A DNA stretch of 64,000 nt, from assembly GCA_944326765.1 (NCBI GenBank), contig CALVFE010000001.1, forward strand, positions 1-64,000, given 5' to 3'. Position numbers and translations under genes: made by a program. Positions 50,785-60,908 of this stretch are shown piece by piece (position 1 is the first letter of the stretch; every line of letters starts with the position of its first letter). This stretch comes from an uncultured Elusimicrobiales bacterium. Its GTDB lineage: Bacteria > Elusimicrobiota > Elusimicrobia > Elusimicrobiales > Elusimicrobiaceae. The notes under the pieces were generated by a model. That model searched no databases. It was not told where the DNA came from and was given only the letters and a program-made list of their open reading frames with translations.

Positions 50785-50823
50785 TTATATAAAAACCCAC
50801 CGCCCTCTTAAGGCGGCGGGTTT
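50785..50823 (-). terminator. Terminator after the 51 kb barrel gene
   Basis: Stem AAACCCACCGCC (50793-50804) / GGCGGCGGGTTT (50812-50823) with one wobble pair. On the minus strand a T-run follows that also holds the -10 box of the cation transporter gene. Confidence 0.85.
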
Positions 50824-50840
50824 TTGTATGAAACGGCTGC

Positions 50841-51476
50841 TTAGAAGCGGGTGCCGAATTTCAGCATAACGGTTAGATAGTGATAATGCCCTTTTCCAAA
50901 CGTATCATGAAATTCGTCATTGGTATCGAGGTAGTAGTAGCGGCCTTCTACCCCAAAAATAACGGTTTCATCAATATCAAATTCCAACCCCAGCCCCAGC
51001 ATGGTAGCCAGGTCGGTGCTGTCGGTAGTTAGGTGGGAACCGTCTTCATTTTTCTGGCGGGCAAAGATATGTCCCACCCCAATTCCTACGGGAATATACA
51101 GGCGGGTAGATTCCGCCGGAAAGAAGTTAATGCGTCCGGTTACGAGGCCGGTTGCAATGCCGGTGCGGAAATAGGCTTTTTGTCCGTCGGTGATGAAGTT
51201 GTCGCCATCGCCGGGCTGGGCATAGTTTCCATCGACTCCCAAAGCAAATACCGGGGTAATGTTGCGCACAAAACCCAGGCCGGCCGTCCAACCGGTTCCG
51301 CCCAGATCCACTTCCTGTCCGTTATGGCTCCAGCTGTCCTGCGGAAGGATCATGCCTCCGTAAAATTCAATACGGGTTGTGTTTTTGCGCAGACCATATT
51401 CCTGCAGACCATAATATTCTTGTGCGGCGGCAGGAATAGAAAAGCACAAGGCACACAGTAAAAGTAATTTTTTCAT
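50841..51476 (-). CDS. Outer-membrane beta-barrel protein
   Basis: A 211-residue protein with signal peptide MKKLLLLCALCFSIPAAAQ. Predicted strands alternate in pattern, and it ends HYLTVMLKFGTRF with terminal Phe. The segment RLYIPVGIGVGHIF and the end VFGVEGRYYYL region resemble the two barrels at 55.7 and 56.5 kb, so these are probably one OmpW/OmpA-barrel-like family. Function unknown; perhaps a small porin or structural barrel. SD AAGGAG precedes the ATG. Confidence 0.82.
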   Translation of the reverse strand: MKKLLLLCALCFSIPAAAQEYYGLQEYGLRKNTTRIEFYGGMILPQDSWSHNGQEVDLGGTGWTAGLGFVRNITPVFALGVDGNYAQPGDGDNFITDGQKAYFRTGIATGLVTGRINFFPAESTRLYIPVGIGVGHIFARQKNEDGSHLTTDSTDLATMLGLGLEFDIDETVIFGVEGRYYYLDTNDEFHDTFGKGHYHYLTVMLKFGTRF

Positions 51477-51508
51477 AAAGCTCCTTATTGGGATAAAGAA
51501 TAAGTATA

Positions 51509-51525
51509 TTGTAAAAATTTTACAA
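51509..51525. promoter_or_regulatory. Inverted repeat TTGTAAAA-a-TTTTACAA
   Basis: A 17-base near-palindrome upstream of the 51 kb barrel gene, overlapping the kdsC stop codon. On the minus strand a -35-like TTGTAA lies within it. Possible operator. Confidence 0.35.
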
Positions 51526-52116
51526 CCCTTTTACAATACGAAGTTTGTTTTTGGGATTTTGAAAAGCGCCGGAAACATTGTCTTGAACCACCTGGTCCCA
51601 CATACCGCGGGCGCAGAGGATTTGCTCGGCGATGTCGCGCACGGCGGCATGCCCGCCGCCGCGGGGGGAAATATACAAGGCGAGTTTTTTGGCTTCGGGT
51701 ACGCTGTTGGCTACCGCCAGCGGCAGTCCTACGCGGGAAAGCAGCCCCAAGTCGATTAAATCATCTCCGATAAAAGCGGTTTCTTCCGGCAAGATTCCAT
51801 ATTCTTTTTGTAAAAAGTCCAGCGCATGATGTTTGACGGAAGTATTGTAAAACAAATAATTCATACCCAACTCTTTGGCCCAAAATTCCAAGGTGGGGCT
51901 GGCTCCTTTAGAAACGATTCCCGTCTGTATGCCGCAGTAAGCCAGAAACAAAAGGCCCATACCGTCGAGCGATTCAAAATTTTTGACTTCCCGCGCAATT
52001 CCTTTTTCATCGGTAAAAAAACTGAGGGTGCCGTCGGTCATTACGCCGTCCACATCCGTTAAGAGAAGTTTGATTCGCCGCGCTTTCTGGATAAAAAGAG
52101 GAGATGGTTCTGTCAT
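51520..52116 (-). CDS. kdsC: 3-deoxy-D-manno-octulosonate 8-phosphate phosphatase
   Basis: A 198-residue HAD phosphatase without cap domain. Motif I is DVDGVMTDG (Asp21, Asp23), and the Lys/Asp part is seen in FIGDDLIDL (Asp118, Asp119). The C-terminal SPRGGGHAAVRDIAEQIL is a KdsC hallmark. It makes free Kdo for lipid A core, so the cell makes LPS. No kdsA or kdsB neighbours; they must be elsewhere. Confidence 0.92.
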   Translation of the reverse strand: MTEPSPLFIQKARRIKLLLTDVDGVMTDGTLSFFTDEKGIAREVKNFESLDGMGLLFLAYCGIQTGIVSKGASPTLEFWAKELGMNYLFYNTSVKHHALDFLQKEYGILPEETAFIGDDLIDLGLLSRVGLPLAVANSVPEAKKLALYISPRGGGHAAVRDIAEQILCARGMWDQVVQDNVSGAFQNPKNKLRIVKGL

Positions 52117-52158
52117 AGTTTCTTTATTATACCTTTATTTTTAGCGGGTTAAAAATTA

Positions 52159-52170
52159 TATAATTATAAT
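52159..52170 (+). promoter_or_regulatory. -10 box abutting the CsgG-like lipoprotein ATG
   Basis: TATAAT at 52159-52164, repeated at 52165-52170, directly before ATG 52171. No SD is present, so the transcript is probably leaderless. Confidence 0.5.
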
Positions 52171-52857
52171 ATGAAGAAATTTATCTCTTTGCTATTGGTA
52201 TGTGTCTGGGCGGTATGGGGCTGTACGCCAAAAACCGTAATTAGCAAAACGTATAATTTTGATCAGATGAACCGCATCGGGGTAATGGGGTTTAGCAACA
52301 CTTGGCCTGCGATGCAGGGGGTGGAAAATCTTTTTGCCAAGTATCTGATTAATGCCGGATTTAAAGTGGTAGAACGTGCCCAGCTGGAAAGCATACTGAA
52401 AGAACATAATATCTCGGTTTCGGGGTATTTGTCGCCGGAAACGACGCGCGAGATCGGTAAAATTTTAGGGGTAGATGTGTTGCTGATCGGCGAAGTAAGT
52501 TCTTATACGCCGGCGCGTACGGAGTTGACGATGACGGCCACTCGCCGCACGGAGGCTCGCCCCGTCTATACGCAAGACGTGATGAAACTGCCGGACGGCA
52601 CCTACGTCGGTTACACGCGCAACGTGGGTACGCAGTACTCTCATTCCACCGATGTTCGTCCTACCGAATATACCATTAACGCCCGGGTCGGAATTATTGC
52701 GAAGTTGGTAGATGTAGAAACCGCGGAAATTATTTGGATCGGTTCCGATGAAGATTCCGCTTCCAGCGCCTTAGACGCGGCCGATTATATTGCCCGGGGA
52801 TTGGTAAAGAGTTTTACCAAAGAATTGACGAAGCTCCAGGAACAAACACAAAAATGA
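52171..52857 (+). CDS. CsgG/curli-assembly-like lipoprotein
   Basis: A 228-residue protein with a lipoprotein-type signal (MKKFISLLLVCVWAVWGC, Cys18 at the lipobox). The CsgG-type core is RIGVMGFSNTW, VVERAQLESILKEHNIS and LGVDVLLIGEVSSY. CsgG forms a secretion pore in curli systems, but many homologues are stand-alone lipoproteins. No curli subunits are nearby, so the function is unclear. It overlaps the next small gene by 4 bases. Confidence 0.85.
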   Translation: MKKFISLLLVCVWAVWGCTPKTVISKTYNFDQMNRIGVMGFSNTWPAMQGVENLFAKYLINAGFKVVERAQLESILKEHNISVSGYLSPETTREIGKILGVDVLLIGEVSSYTPARTELTMTATRRTEARPVYTQDVMKLPDGTYVGYTRNVGTQYSHSTDVRPTEYTINARVGIIAKLVDVETAEIIWIGSDEDSASSALDAADYIARGLVKSFTKELTKLQEQTQK

Positions 52858-53105
52858 TCGACACAAGCCCGTCTTTTGCGCAGCAGTCCCTTGCGGTATT
52901 GTTCAAGGCGTTTTTTATGCTGGCAAAGACGCTGTTTGTTTTATTGGCGTTGTCGGTGGGTGCGCTGGTGGCGGGGCAAAGTTCGGTGGCGCCGGTCAGC
53001 CTGCGGCTGTTGACGGCTTATGGAATGGAGTATGCCGTCGCCACATTCAAACCCTACCGGCATTTCTTTCCGGAACCTTATTTAATCGATTTAGAAAATA
53101 AATGA
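52854..53105 (+). CDS. Small membrane protein of unknown function
   Basis: An 83-residue protein with one long hydrophobic stretch (LFKAFFMLAKTLFVLLALSVGALVAG, residues ~16-41, cited in part) and a short polar C terminus. No family recognised. It is translationally coupled to the CsgG-like gene (ATGA) and lies 10 bases before serS. Confidence 0.65.
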   Translation: MIDTSPSFAQQSLAVLFKAFFMLAKTLFVLLALSVGALVAGQSSVAPVSLRLLTAYGMEYAVATFKPYRHFFPEPYLIDLENK

Positions 53106-53115
53106 AGAGGTTGTT

Positions 53116-54405
53116 ATGCTAGACATCAAATATATCGTTGCAAATCCCGAAGAAGTCAAAAAACGCTTATCCTTGCGCAAACCGGAACTGGCGGCGCAAA
53201 TAGACGGCGTGTTGGAAAAATATACGGCTTACAAAACCGTGCTGGCCCGTGTAGAAGAATTACGCGCCAAACGCAACGAGATGTCTAAATCGATCGGCAA
53301 AATCAAAAAAGAACAGGGCGACGACGCCGCCAAAGAAGCTATGGCGCAAGTCGGCAAGCTCAAAGAAGAAATGGCCGTCAAAGAAGCGGAGCTGGAACCG
53401 CTTAAAAAAGAAATTAACGATTTGTTGTTAAGCATTCCCAATATGCCCAACGAGCATATTCCGGTAGGCGTGTCCGACGCGGACAACCCGGAGTATCTGC
53501 CTTGCACGATTGCACTGCCCAAATTTGATTTTAAACCGCTTGACCATCAGGCCGTCGGCGAAAAATTGGGCATTTTGGATTTTGAAGCCGCAGCCGCGTT
53601 GTCCGGCAGCCGATTTGCCTTGTTTAAAGGCGACGGCGCCCGCTTGGAACGAGCGATTATTTCGTTTATGCTTGATATGCACGCCAAGAAAGGATATACC
53701 GAAGTATTGCCTCCCGTTATTGTCAATGAAGAGATTCTGGTGGGTACCGGTCAGTTGCCGAAATTCCGTGAAGATATGTACGAACTGAAGGGAGAACCGA
53801 AACAATTTTTGATTTCCACCGCGGAAATCCCGCTGACCAATTTAAACCGTATCCGCGTCATTCCCGAAGCGGAACTGCCCATTAAACTGACGGCCTATTC
53901 GCCGTGTTTCCGCAAAGAATCGGGCACATACGGCAAAGATACGCGCGGCCTGATTCGCAACCACCAATTTGATAAAGTGGAACTGGTCATGCTTTCCAAA
54001 CCGGAACATTCGTATCAGATGTTGGAGATTATGGTATCCGACGCGCAAGAAATTTTAAAAGAGCTGGGGATTCCGTATCATGTGGTAGAATTGTGCAGCG
54101 GCGATATCGGATTTTCTTCCGCGAAAACGTATGACATTGAAGTTTGGATGCCGAGCGAAAACCGTTTCCGCGAAATTTCTTCCTGCTCCAACTGCCTGGA
54201 CTTCCAGGCGCGCCGCATGGGGCTTCGCTACAAAAACGCGCAGGGCAAACTGGAATATGTGCATACCTTAAACGGCAGCGGTTTGGCCGTAGGGCGCACC
54301 TTTGCCGCCATCTTGGAAAATTTCCAACAAGCCGATGGGTCGGTGGTAATTCCTCCTGCGTTGCGGCCGTATTTTGGCAAAGATAAAATTGAGGCCAAAA
54401 AATAA
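53116..54405 (+). CDS. serS: Seryl-tRNA synthetase
   Basis: A 429-residue class II synthetase. The N-terminal tRNA-binding coiled coil (RAKRNEMSKSIGKIKKE to about 110) is followed by motif 2 (CFRKESGTYGKDTRGLIRNHQF) and motif 3 (LNGSGLAVGRTFAAILENFQ, shown in part). Motif FLISTAEIPLTN is also typical. It charges tRNA-Ser and tRNA-Sec if present. SD AAGAGG precedes the ATG. Confidence 0.98.
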   Translation: MLDIKYIVANPEEVKKRLSLRKPELAAQIDGVLEKYTAYKTVLARVEELRAKRNEMSKSIGKIKKEQGDDAAKEAMAQVGKLKEEMAVKEAELEPLKKEINDLLLSIPNMPNEHIPVGVSDADNPEYLPCTIALPKFDFKPLDHQAVGEKLGILDFEAAAALSGSRFALFKGDGARLERAIISFMLDMHAKKGYTEVLPPVIVNEEILVGTGQLPKFREDMYELKGEPKQFLISTAEIPLTNLNRIRVIPEAELPIKLTAYSPCFRKESGTYGKDTRGLIRNHQFDKVELVMLSKPEHSYQMLEIMVSDAQEILKELGIPYHVVELCSGDIGFSSAKTYDIEVWMPSENRFREISSCSNCLDFQARRMGLRYKNAQGKLEYVHTLNGSGLAVGRTFAAILENFQQADGSVVIPPALRPYFGKDKIEAKK

Positions 54406-55604
54406 TGAAACGCTGGTTTTGTTTAATGGCGGCTGCGGGGCTGTTGGTGCTGTCTGCCGCCGCGCCTGCGTCTGCCGAATTGACTCTCCCGCCCGATGTG
54501 ATGCAATATGCTACCGAAGGCATCAACGGAGTGTACAGTTTGGATTTTGATACGGCTCAAAAAAACATAGAAAAAGTGTTTCAGGAATATCCCGACCATC
54601 CCTTTGCCCATTTTGGCAATGCGATGATTGCCTGGAGCCGATACGAATATGAATATGAAATAAGCGATGATCGCCAGCGTGAAGTTTTTGAACAAATTTT
54701 AGACAGCTCCATCGAGGGAATTAAACGCTGGATTAAACAATATCCCGATGACGCAAACGGGTATATGGGAATCGGCGCTTTATACGGTTTGCGCGCGATG
54801 TTCAGTATGCGCAACCGCAGTTGGATTACGGCTTATTTCTCCGGTAGAAAGGCCATCAATAATTTAGAAACTTCCTTGGAAATAGATCCCACCTATTATG
54901 ATGCGTATTTTGGCTTGGGCATTTACCAATACTATGCCGGGACATTGCCTTCGGTCATCAAAATTTTGGCAAAAATCGTAGCCATTAAAGGGAATTCCGA
55001 TGAAGGTGTAGCGCAATTAAATCTGGCGCGCAAGAAAGCGCATTTTACGTCGGACAGTGCCAAACTTATCTTGATAGAAGTTCAAAACACCCGCACCGGC
55101 AAGTATTATGCGCCGCAAAAATCGTTGGAATATATCCGCCAGCTGCGGGCCAAATATCCCAAAAATCCGCTGATGCATTACGTGGAAATTATTTGCTTAT
55201 ATGAAACGGCTCATTACGATGAGGTTTCCCAACAGGCGGAAGCGTTTTTGCAATTAATCGGGAAAGACCCTTTTTATAAGGATCTCTATATTTCCCGCGC
55301 CTATAGCGCGTTGGGCACGGTACAAATGCAAAAAGGCAATTTTGAAAAAGCCCGCCAGCTTTTTGAACAGGGACATCAAGCCATTCAAAACCAAGACCCC
55401 AGCCGCTGGGGCGTGTGGAATGAATTGCGCTTAGGGCAAGTGTATGATGTATTGGGCGAGCGGGAGAAAGCCAAAAAGCAATACCGCTATGTGTTGTCTT
55501 TTAAAGACAAATGGGGCTTTGATGACTTGGCTAAAAAATGGATGCAAACCCCATACGAGGTTCCGGCCAGCAAAGACGTGGGGCCCTTGCCTCCTACGAT
55601 ATAG
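54405..55604 (+). CDS. Secreted TPR-repeat protein
   Basis: A 399-residue protein with signal peptide (MKRWFCLMAAAGLLVLSAAAPASA). TPR-like helical pairs run through it, such as GIYQYYAGTLPSVIKILAKI, AYSALGTVQMQKGNFEKARQLFEQG and RLGQVYDVLGEREKAKKQYRYVL. It is a scaffold or partner-binding protein of the periplasm. The ATG shares one base with the serS stop (TAATG). Confidence 0.85.
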   Translation: MKRWFCLMAAAGLLVLSAAAPASAELTLPPDVMQYATEGINGVYSLDFDTAQKNIEKVFQEYPDHPFAHFGNAMIAWSRYEYEYEISDDRQREVFEQILDSSIEGIKRWIKQYPDDANGYMGIGALYGLRAMFSMRNRSWITAYFSGRKAINNLETSLEIDPTYYDAYFGLGIYQYYAGTLPSVIKILAKIVAIKGNSDEGVAQLNLARKKAHFTSDSAKLILIEVQNTRTGKYYAPQKSLEYIRQLRAKYPKNPLMHYVEIICLYETAHYDEVSQQAEAFLQLIGKDPFYKDLYISRAYSALGTVQMQKGNFEKARQLFEQGHQAIQNQDPSRWGVWNELRLGQVYDVLGEREKAKKQYRYVLSFKDKWGFDDLAKKWMQTPYEVPASKDVGPLPPTI

Positions 55605-55627
55605 TTTTTAGTTCAATTTTCTCTTTT

Positions 55628-55657
55628 AAACCTATGCAAAACAGCATAGGTTTTTTT
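55628..55657 (+). terminator. Terminator after the TPR gene
   Basis: Perfect 10-bp stem AAACCTATGC (55628-55637) / GCATAGGTTT (55644-55653), followed by T. Confidence 0.9.
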
Positions 55658-55667
55658 CTTTTAAAAT

Positions 55668-55676
55668 TGGTATTAT
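55668..55676 (+). promoter_or_regulatory. Extended -10 of the first 55-57 kb barrel gene
   Basis: TGGTATTAT within AAAATTGGTATTATATAG. The second barrel gene has the same block, AAAATTGGTATGATGTAG. Confidence 0.65.
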
Positions 55677-55703
55677 ATAGAAAATTCAAAAAAGGAGAAC
55701 TTA

Positions 55704-56420
55704 ATGAAAAAACTAACTCTGTTAGCTGTATTCTTAAGTGTGTTGTGCTCTTGGCCGACGGCTGTGTCTGCCCAGGGGATTGAAAAAGGCGACCAAATGG
55801 TTTTCGTTTTCTTGGGCGGGGCTGCCCCGTTGCAGGATTCCGGTGTGAATTCTGAAGCTATTACCGGGGATCCCGTAGGCAATTCTGTGTTGGACTGGGG
55901 TGATGGCGCGGCCTCTTATGGCGTTCAATATATGTATGCCATTACGCCGAACTTTGCTATCGGTGCTGAATACAACGGCAATAATTTTGGCGAAGCCGAA
56001 TATGAAAGAGAATACTTCTTTAACACCAACAATTGGGGAGAAGACGAAGTGGACAGCAAAATGAACGTACAGAATTTTATGGTGGCCGGCCGCTATACGT
56101 TCAATCCGCAAGCCAATACCCGCTTCTATATTCCGTTGGGCTTGGGTATTGCTTCCTCTAAAGCTACCTTTGATTACAGCTATGCCGAAATGATCGGCGG
56201 TGTTTTGGATCGGGACAGCTCTTCCGCCAGCAAAACCAGCACTTCCTTTGCCTACTATTTGGGTTTAGGTGTGGAAGGCACGTTTAATGAAAACTGGGTT
56301 TGGGGAGTGGAAGGCCGCTACCAAGCCTTTACGTTTGATTACGGCAAATTCTCTAACGAATACGGCAAAGAAGATCTGAGCTATTTTGCGCTGCTTTTCA
56401 AATTGGGTTACCGCTTCTAA
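55704..56420 (+). CDS. Outer-membrane beta-barrel protein (paralogue A)
   Basis: A 238-residue protein with signal peptide (MKKLTLLAVFLSVLCSWPTAVSAQ) and mature start GIEKGDQMVFVFLGGAA. Predicted beta strands repeat, and the C terminus is LSYFALLFKLGYRF with terminal Phe. It shares the opening GIEKGDQ, the segment RFYIPLGLGIA and the LFKLGYRF end with the next gene, so the two arose by duplication. SD AAGGAG. Probable small porin. Confidence 0.85.
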   Translation: MKKLTLLAVFLSVLCSWPTAVSAQGIEKGDQMVFVFLGGAAPLQDSGVNSEAITGDPVGNSVLDWGDGAASYGVQYMYAITPNFAIGAEYNGNNFGEAEYEREYFFNTNNWGEDEVDSKMNVQNFMVAGRYTFNPQANTRFYIPLGLGIASSKATFDYSYAEMIGGVLDRDSSSASKTSTSFAYYLGLGVEGTFNENWVWGVEGRYQAFTFDYGKFSNEYGKEDLSYFALLFKLGYRF

Positions 56421-56440
56421 TCAATCGTTATTCAGATATA

Positions 56441-56470
56441 AAACCCCGCGTTCAAAGCGCGGGGTTTTTT
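56441..56470 (+). terminator. Terminator between the two barrel genes
   Basis: Perfect 10-bp stem AAACCCCGCG (56441-56450) / CGCGGGGTTT (56458-56467) plus T. Confidence 0.9.
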
Positions 56471-56479
56471 GCTTAAAAT

Positions 56480-56488
56480 TGGTATGAT
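56480..56488 (+). promoter_or_regulatory. Extended -10 of the second barrel gene
   Basis: TGGTATGAT, 30 bases before the ATG, with the same surrounding sequence as the promoter at 55668. Confidence 0.6.
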
Positions 56489-56517
56489 GTAGATATTTAG
56501 AATTCCCAGGAGGCAGC

Positions 56518-57186
56518 ATGAAGAAGATGATCCTTTTTGCAGTATTGGTTGGAATGATGATCAGTTTTTCTTTGCCCGCATCGGCGCGCGGTATTGAAAA
56601 AGGCGATCAAACGGCTTCCATTTTTTTCGGCGGCGCCGTTTCGGTAAGCGGCGCGGAAATAGATTTTGAAGCTCCTTGGGGAACGGCTTCTTCGGTAAGC
56701 ATCTTGGAAGGAGCCGTTTCGTACGGGGCGCAATATCTGTATGCGCTCAATCCTTATATCGCCGTAGGGGCGGAATTTAACGCCAACAATTTTGAATCCA
56801 CGACGGATACCGTCTGGGGCTACGGGTACGAAGAAAGCCTTACGAGCAAAATGGACGTATATAGCTTGTTTGTGGCGGGGCGTTTAACGACTAATCCGTC
56901 GCACGTCATTCGTTTTTACATTCCGTTTGGGTTAGGGGTTGCTGCCGCCAAAAGCAGTATGACGGCAAATATCCCGGACATCGTTGCCAGCGGCAGCGAA
57001 ACGGATTATCCCTTCATTTATTACGCCGGGTTAGGGGTGGAAGGAAACATGGGGGAAAATTGGATTTTCGGTCTTGAAATGCGCCATAGTAAATTTTCCA
57101 TGGACACGAGCAAACTGGTAAAAGACGGAGGAGACGAAGATTTTTCCTTTCTTTCTTTTCTGTTCAAATTGTCGTATCGTTTTTAG
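56518..57186 (+). CDS. Outer-membrane beta-barrel protein (paralogue B)
   Basis: A 222-residue paralogue of the upstream barrel. It has signal peptide MKKMILFAVLVGMMISFSLPASAR, mature start GIEKGDQTASIFFGGAV, the segment RFYIPFGLGVAA and the end FLSFLFKLSYRF. SD CCAGGAGG is strong. Each copy keeps its own promoter and terminator, so the two can be expressed independently. Confidence 0.85.
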   Translation: MKKMILFAVLVGMMISFSLPASARGIEKGDQTASIFFGGAVSVSGAEIDFEAPWGTASSVSILEGAVSYGAQYLYALNPYIAVGAEFNANNFESTTDTVWGYGYEESLTSKMDVYSLFVAGRLTTNPSHVIRFYIPFGLGVAAAKSSMTANIPDIVASGSETDYPFIYYAGLGVEGNMGENWIFGLEMRHSKFSMDTSKLVKDGGDEDFSFLSFLFKLSYRF

Positions 57187-57204
57187 CCGCAACCGGCAAA
57201 AAAG

Positions 57205-57234
57205 AAACCCCCGTTCAAAAGAACGGGGGTTTTT
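57205..57234. terminator. Bidirectional terminator between barrel B and agmatinase
   Basis: Perfect 12-bp stem AAACCCCCGTTC (57205-57216) / GAACGGGGGTTT (57221-57232), loop AAAA, T-runs on both strands. Confidence 0.93.
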
Positions 57235-57245
57235 ATTGACGAAAT

Positions 57246-58130
57246 TTATTTTTTCTTTTGGTCATTCAAAGCTAAATAGCCCATTAAACGATAAATTAAC
57301 TTGGCTACGTTAAATTCCGTAATGGTATCGGCTTTTCGCTGGCAGGCTTCTACTACGTCTACCGCGACGATTTTTTTATGTTTGATGACTTCGCGGAACA
57401 GATCCAGCGCTTCATACCACATAAATCCGCCGGGCTGAGGGGTTCCCGTCGCTGGAATAACGGAAGGATCAAAACCGTCCACGTCAATGGTAATATAGAC
57501 GGTATCCGTCAGCTTTTTAAGCACCTGCGGGATCAGTTTTTTGATGTCGCGGTTTTCGTGCATTAAAAAAGTGGTCACTTTGCCGGCGTTGCAGTATTGC
57601 TTTTCTTCGCTGGCCACGCTGCGGATTCCCACCTGTACGACCGGTACCTGACGGGAAGCCGGATATAAAGCGCACGCGTGGCTTTTGGGCGTACCTTCAA
57701 AGGTTTCGCGCAAATCGGCGTGGGCGTCAAAATGCAAGATGCTTAAATTCTTGTATTTTTCAATATAAGGCTGCGCCAATGCCTGGGTTACCGTATGTTC
57801 TCCGCCGATATAGAACGGAATGGCTTTGTATTGCATTAAGTCGCGTACGGTTTTATCTATATGTTTAAAAACGGTGTTCGTAGAACCTTTGCAGTTGACG
57901 GCCGGCTGGGTGTTGATGCCCAGCTCCCACGTTTCGGTTTTGGTTTCTTCGTCCCAAAGTTCAATCTGGGTGGAGGCTTCTATTACGGCCGCCGGGCCTT
58001 TGGCGGTACCATGCCCGTAGCAGACCGTTTTTTCAAACGGTACGGGCACGACCACGAATTTAGAAAGGGGCAGAGAGCTGTATTTGCTCTCTAGCCCCAT
58101 AAACTTATCGGTTTGTACGTTATCGCTCAC
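57246..58130 (-). CDS. speB: Agmatinase (arginase/ureohydrolase family)
   Basis: A 294-residue Mn2+ ureohydrolase. Metal ligands are seen in IGGEHTVTQ, HFDAHADLRETFEG and ITIDVDGFDPSVIPATG. It follows the arginine decarboxylase gene by 13 bases, so agmatine to putrescine and urea is the likely reaction. The start is chosen as GTG 58130 (MSDNV). The frame is open to 58232, but that lies inside the upstream gene; ATG 58100 is a second choice. Confidence 0.88.
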   Translation of the reverse strand: MSDNVQTDKFMGLESKYSSLPLSKFVVVPVPFEKTVCYGHGTAKGPAAVIEASTQIELWDEETKTETWELGINTQPAVNCKGSTNTVFKHIDKTVRDLMQYKAIPFYIGGEHTVTQALAQPYIEKYKNLSILHFDAHADLRETFEGTPKSHACALYPASRQVPVVQVGIRSVASEEKQYCNAGKVTTFLMHENRDIKKLIPQVLKKLTDTVYITIDVDGFDPSVIPATGTPQPGGFMWYEALDLFREVIKHKKIVAVDVVEACQRKADTITEFNVAKLIYRLMGYLALNDQKKK

Positions 58131-58143
58131 AATGTTACCGGAG

Positions 58144-58698
58144 TTATTTGACAAACACGGCCGCCGCAATGACGGTGGTCCAGAGCCCTTCCACGCAGAT
58201 GGCGGACTGGGTAATGTTGGTAGTGCGGACAATTTTACCGCTCATTTTCCAGATTTCTTCTTTCTGGTCCCAAGTGGTATTATTGTCAAATTCGATGCCC
58301 AGCGTAGTGGAGAGCATCAAAGCTGCCAAGTCTTCCGCATAATCGCCGGCTTGTTTGTCGGTTTCGCCGAAGCTGTGGTGTTCGGAAATGTATCCGTGCG
58401 TTTTCTTTCCTTCTTTCGGGATCGCCAGACCCACGGAAGCGGAAATCAAGCGGCGGTATTCGTTGCTGGTGTTTCTGCTGATGACGCAATGCAGAATTTG
58501 GCCCGGGCACAAATCTTTAAGCCCTTTAGATATGGGCACCGTTTTGCAGCCGGGAGGGAAGATGCTGGACACAGGCACCAAGTTAAAGCTGGCGATCTTG
58601 GCATCTCTTAATGCTTCTTCAAAGCTGGCCAGTTTTTCTTTGTGTCTGCCGATTCCTTTAGTAAGGAATATCTCTTTGGGTACAAACGCTTCGTACAT
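58144..58698 (-). CDS. pdaD: Pyruvoyl-dependent arginine decarboxylase
   Basis: A 184-residue proenzyme of the PvlArgDC family. The self-cleavage site is the serine pair Ser44-Ser45 in VPVSSIFPPGC; cleavage makes the pyruvoyl group. Other family blocks are LTKGIGRHKEKLASFEEALRDA (N terminus, partly cited) and EHHSFGET. It converts arginine to agmatine. The family is frequent in archaea and some bacteria. It is first of a two-gene operon with agmatinase. Confidence 0.92.
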   Translation of the reverse strand: MYEAFVPKEIFLTKGIGRHKEKLASFEEALRDAKIASFNLVPVSSIFPPGCKTVPISKGLKDLCPGQILHCVISRNTSNEYRRLISASVGLAIPKEGKKTHGYISEHHSFGETDKQAGDYAEDLAALMLSTTLGIEFDNNTTWDQKEEIWKMSGKIVRTTNITQSAICVEGLWTTVIAAAVFVK

Positions 58699-58743
58699 TT
58701 TTATTTTTCCACTAATTCCTTGATGTGAATTAATATAATATAA

Positions 58744-58752
58744 ATTATAACA
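58744..58752 (-). promoter_or_regulatory. Extended -10 of the arginine decarboxylase/agmatinase pair
   Basis: On the minus strand TGTTATAAT, 45 bases upstream of the decarboxylase ATG. An AAGGAAT SD-like run lies further downstream. Confidence 0.55.
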
Positions 58753-58810
58753 AATAACAAAAGGAAAGAATCCTTTTCGTTACCGTTATAATCCGAGTAC
58801 CTTTTACCGG

Positions 58811-58840
58811 TTGCCCTCTCGGGCGCAAAACCGATACAAT
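58811..58840 (+). promoter_or_regulatory. Promoter of the M3 peptidase operon (TTGCCC-18-TACAAT)
   Basis: -35 TTGCCC (58811-58816) and -10 TACAAT (58835-58840) with an 18-base spacer. The ATG at 58860 has no SD. Another TATAAT lies at 58787-58792. Confidence 0.5.
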
Positions 58841-58859
58841 AAGAGTGTAATATATTCCT

Positions 58860-60904
<2,045 letters not shown>

Positions 60905-60908
<4 letters not shown>

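Noticed and set aside
58131-58232. Longer agmatinase start at 58232
   Set aside because: It lies inside the arginine decarboxylase gene and encodes a Pro/Ser-rich tail foreign to the family.
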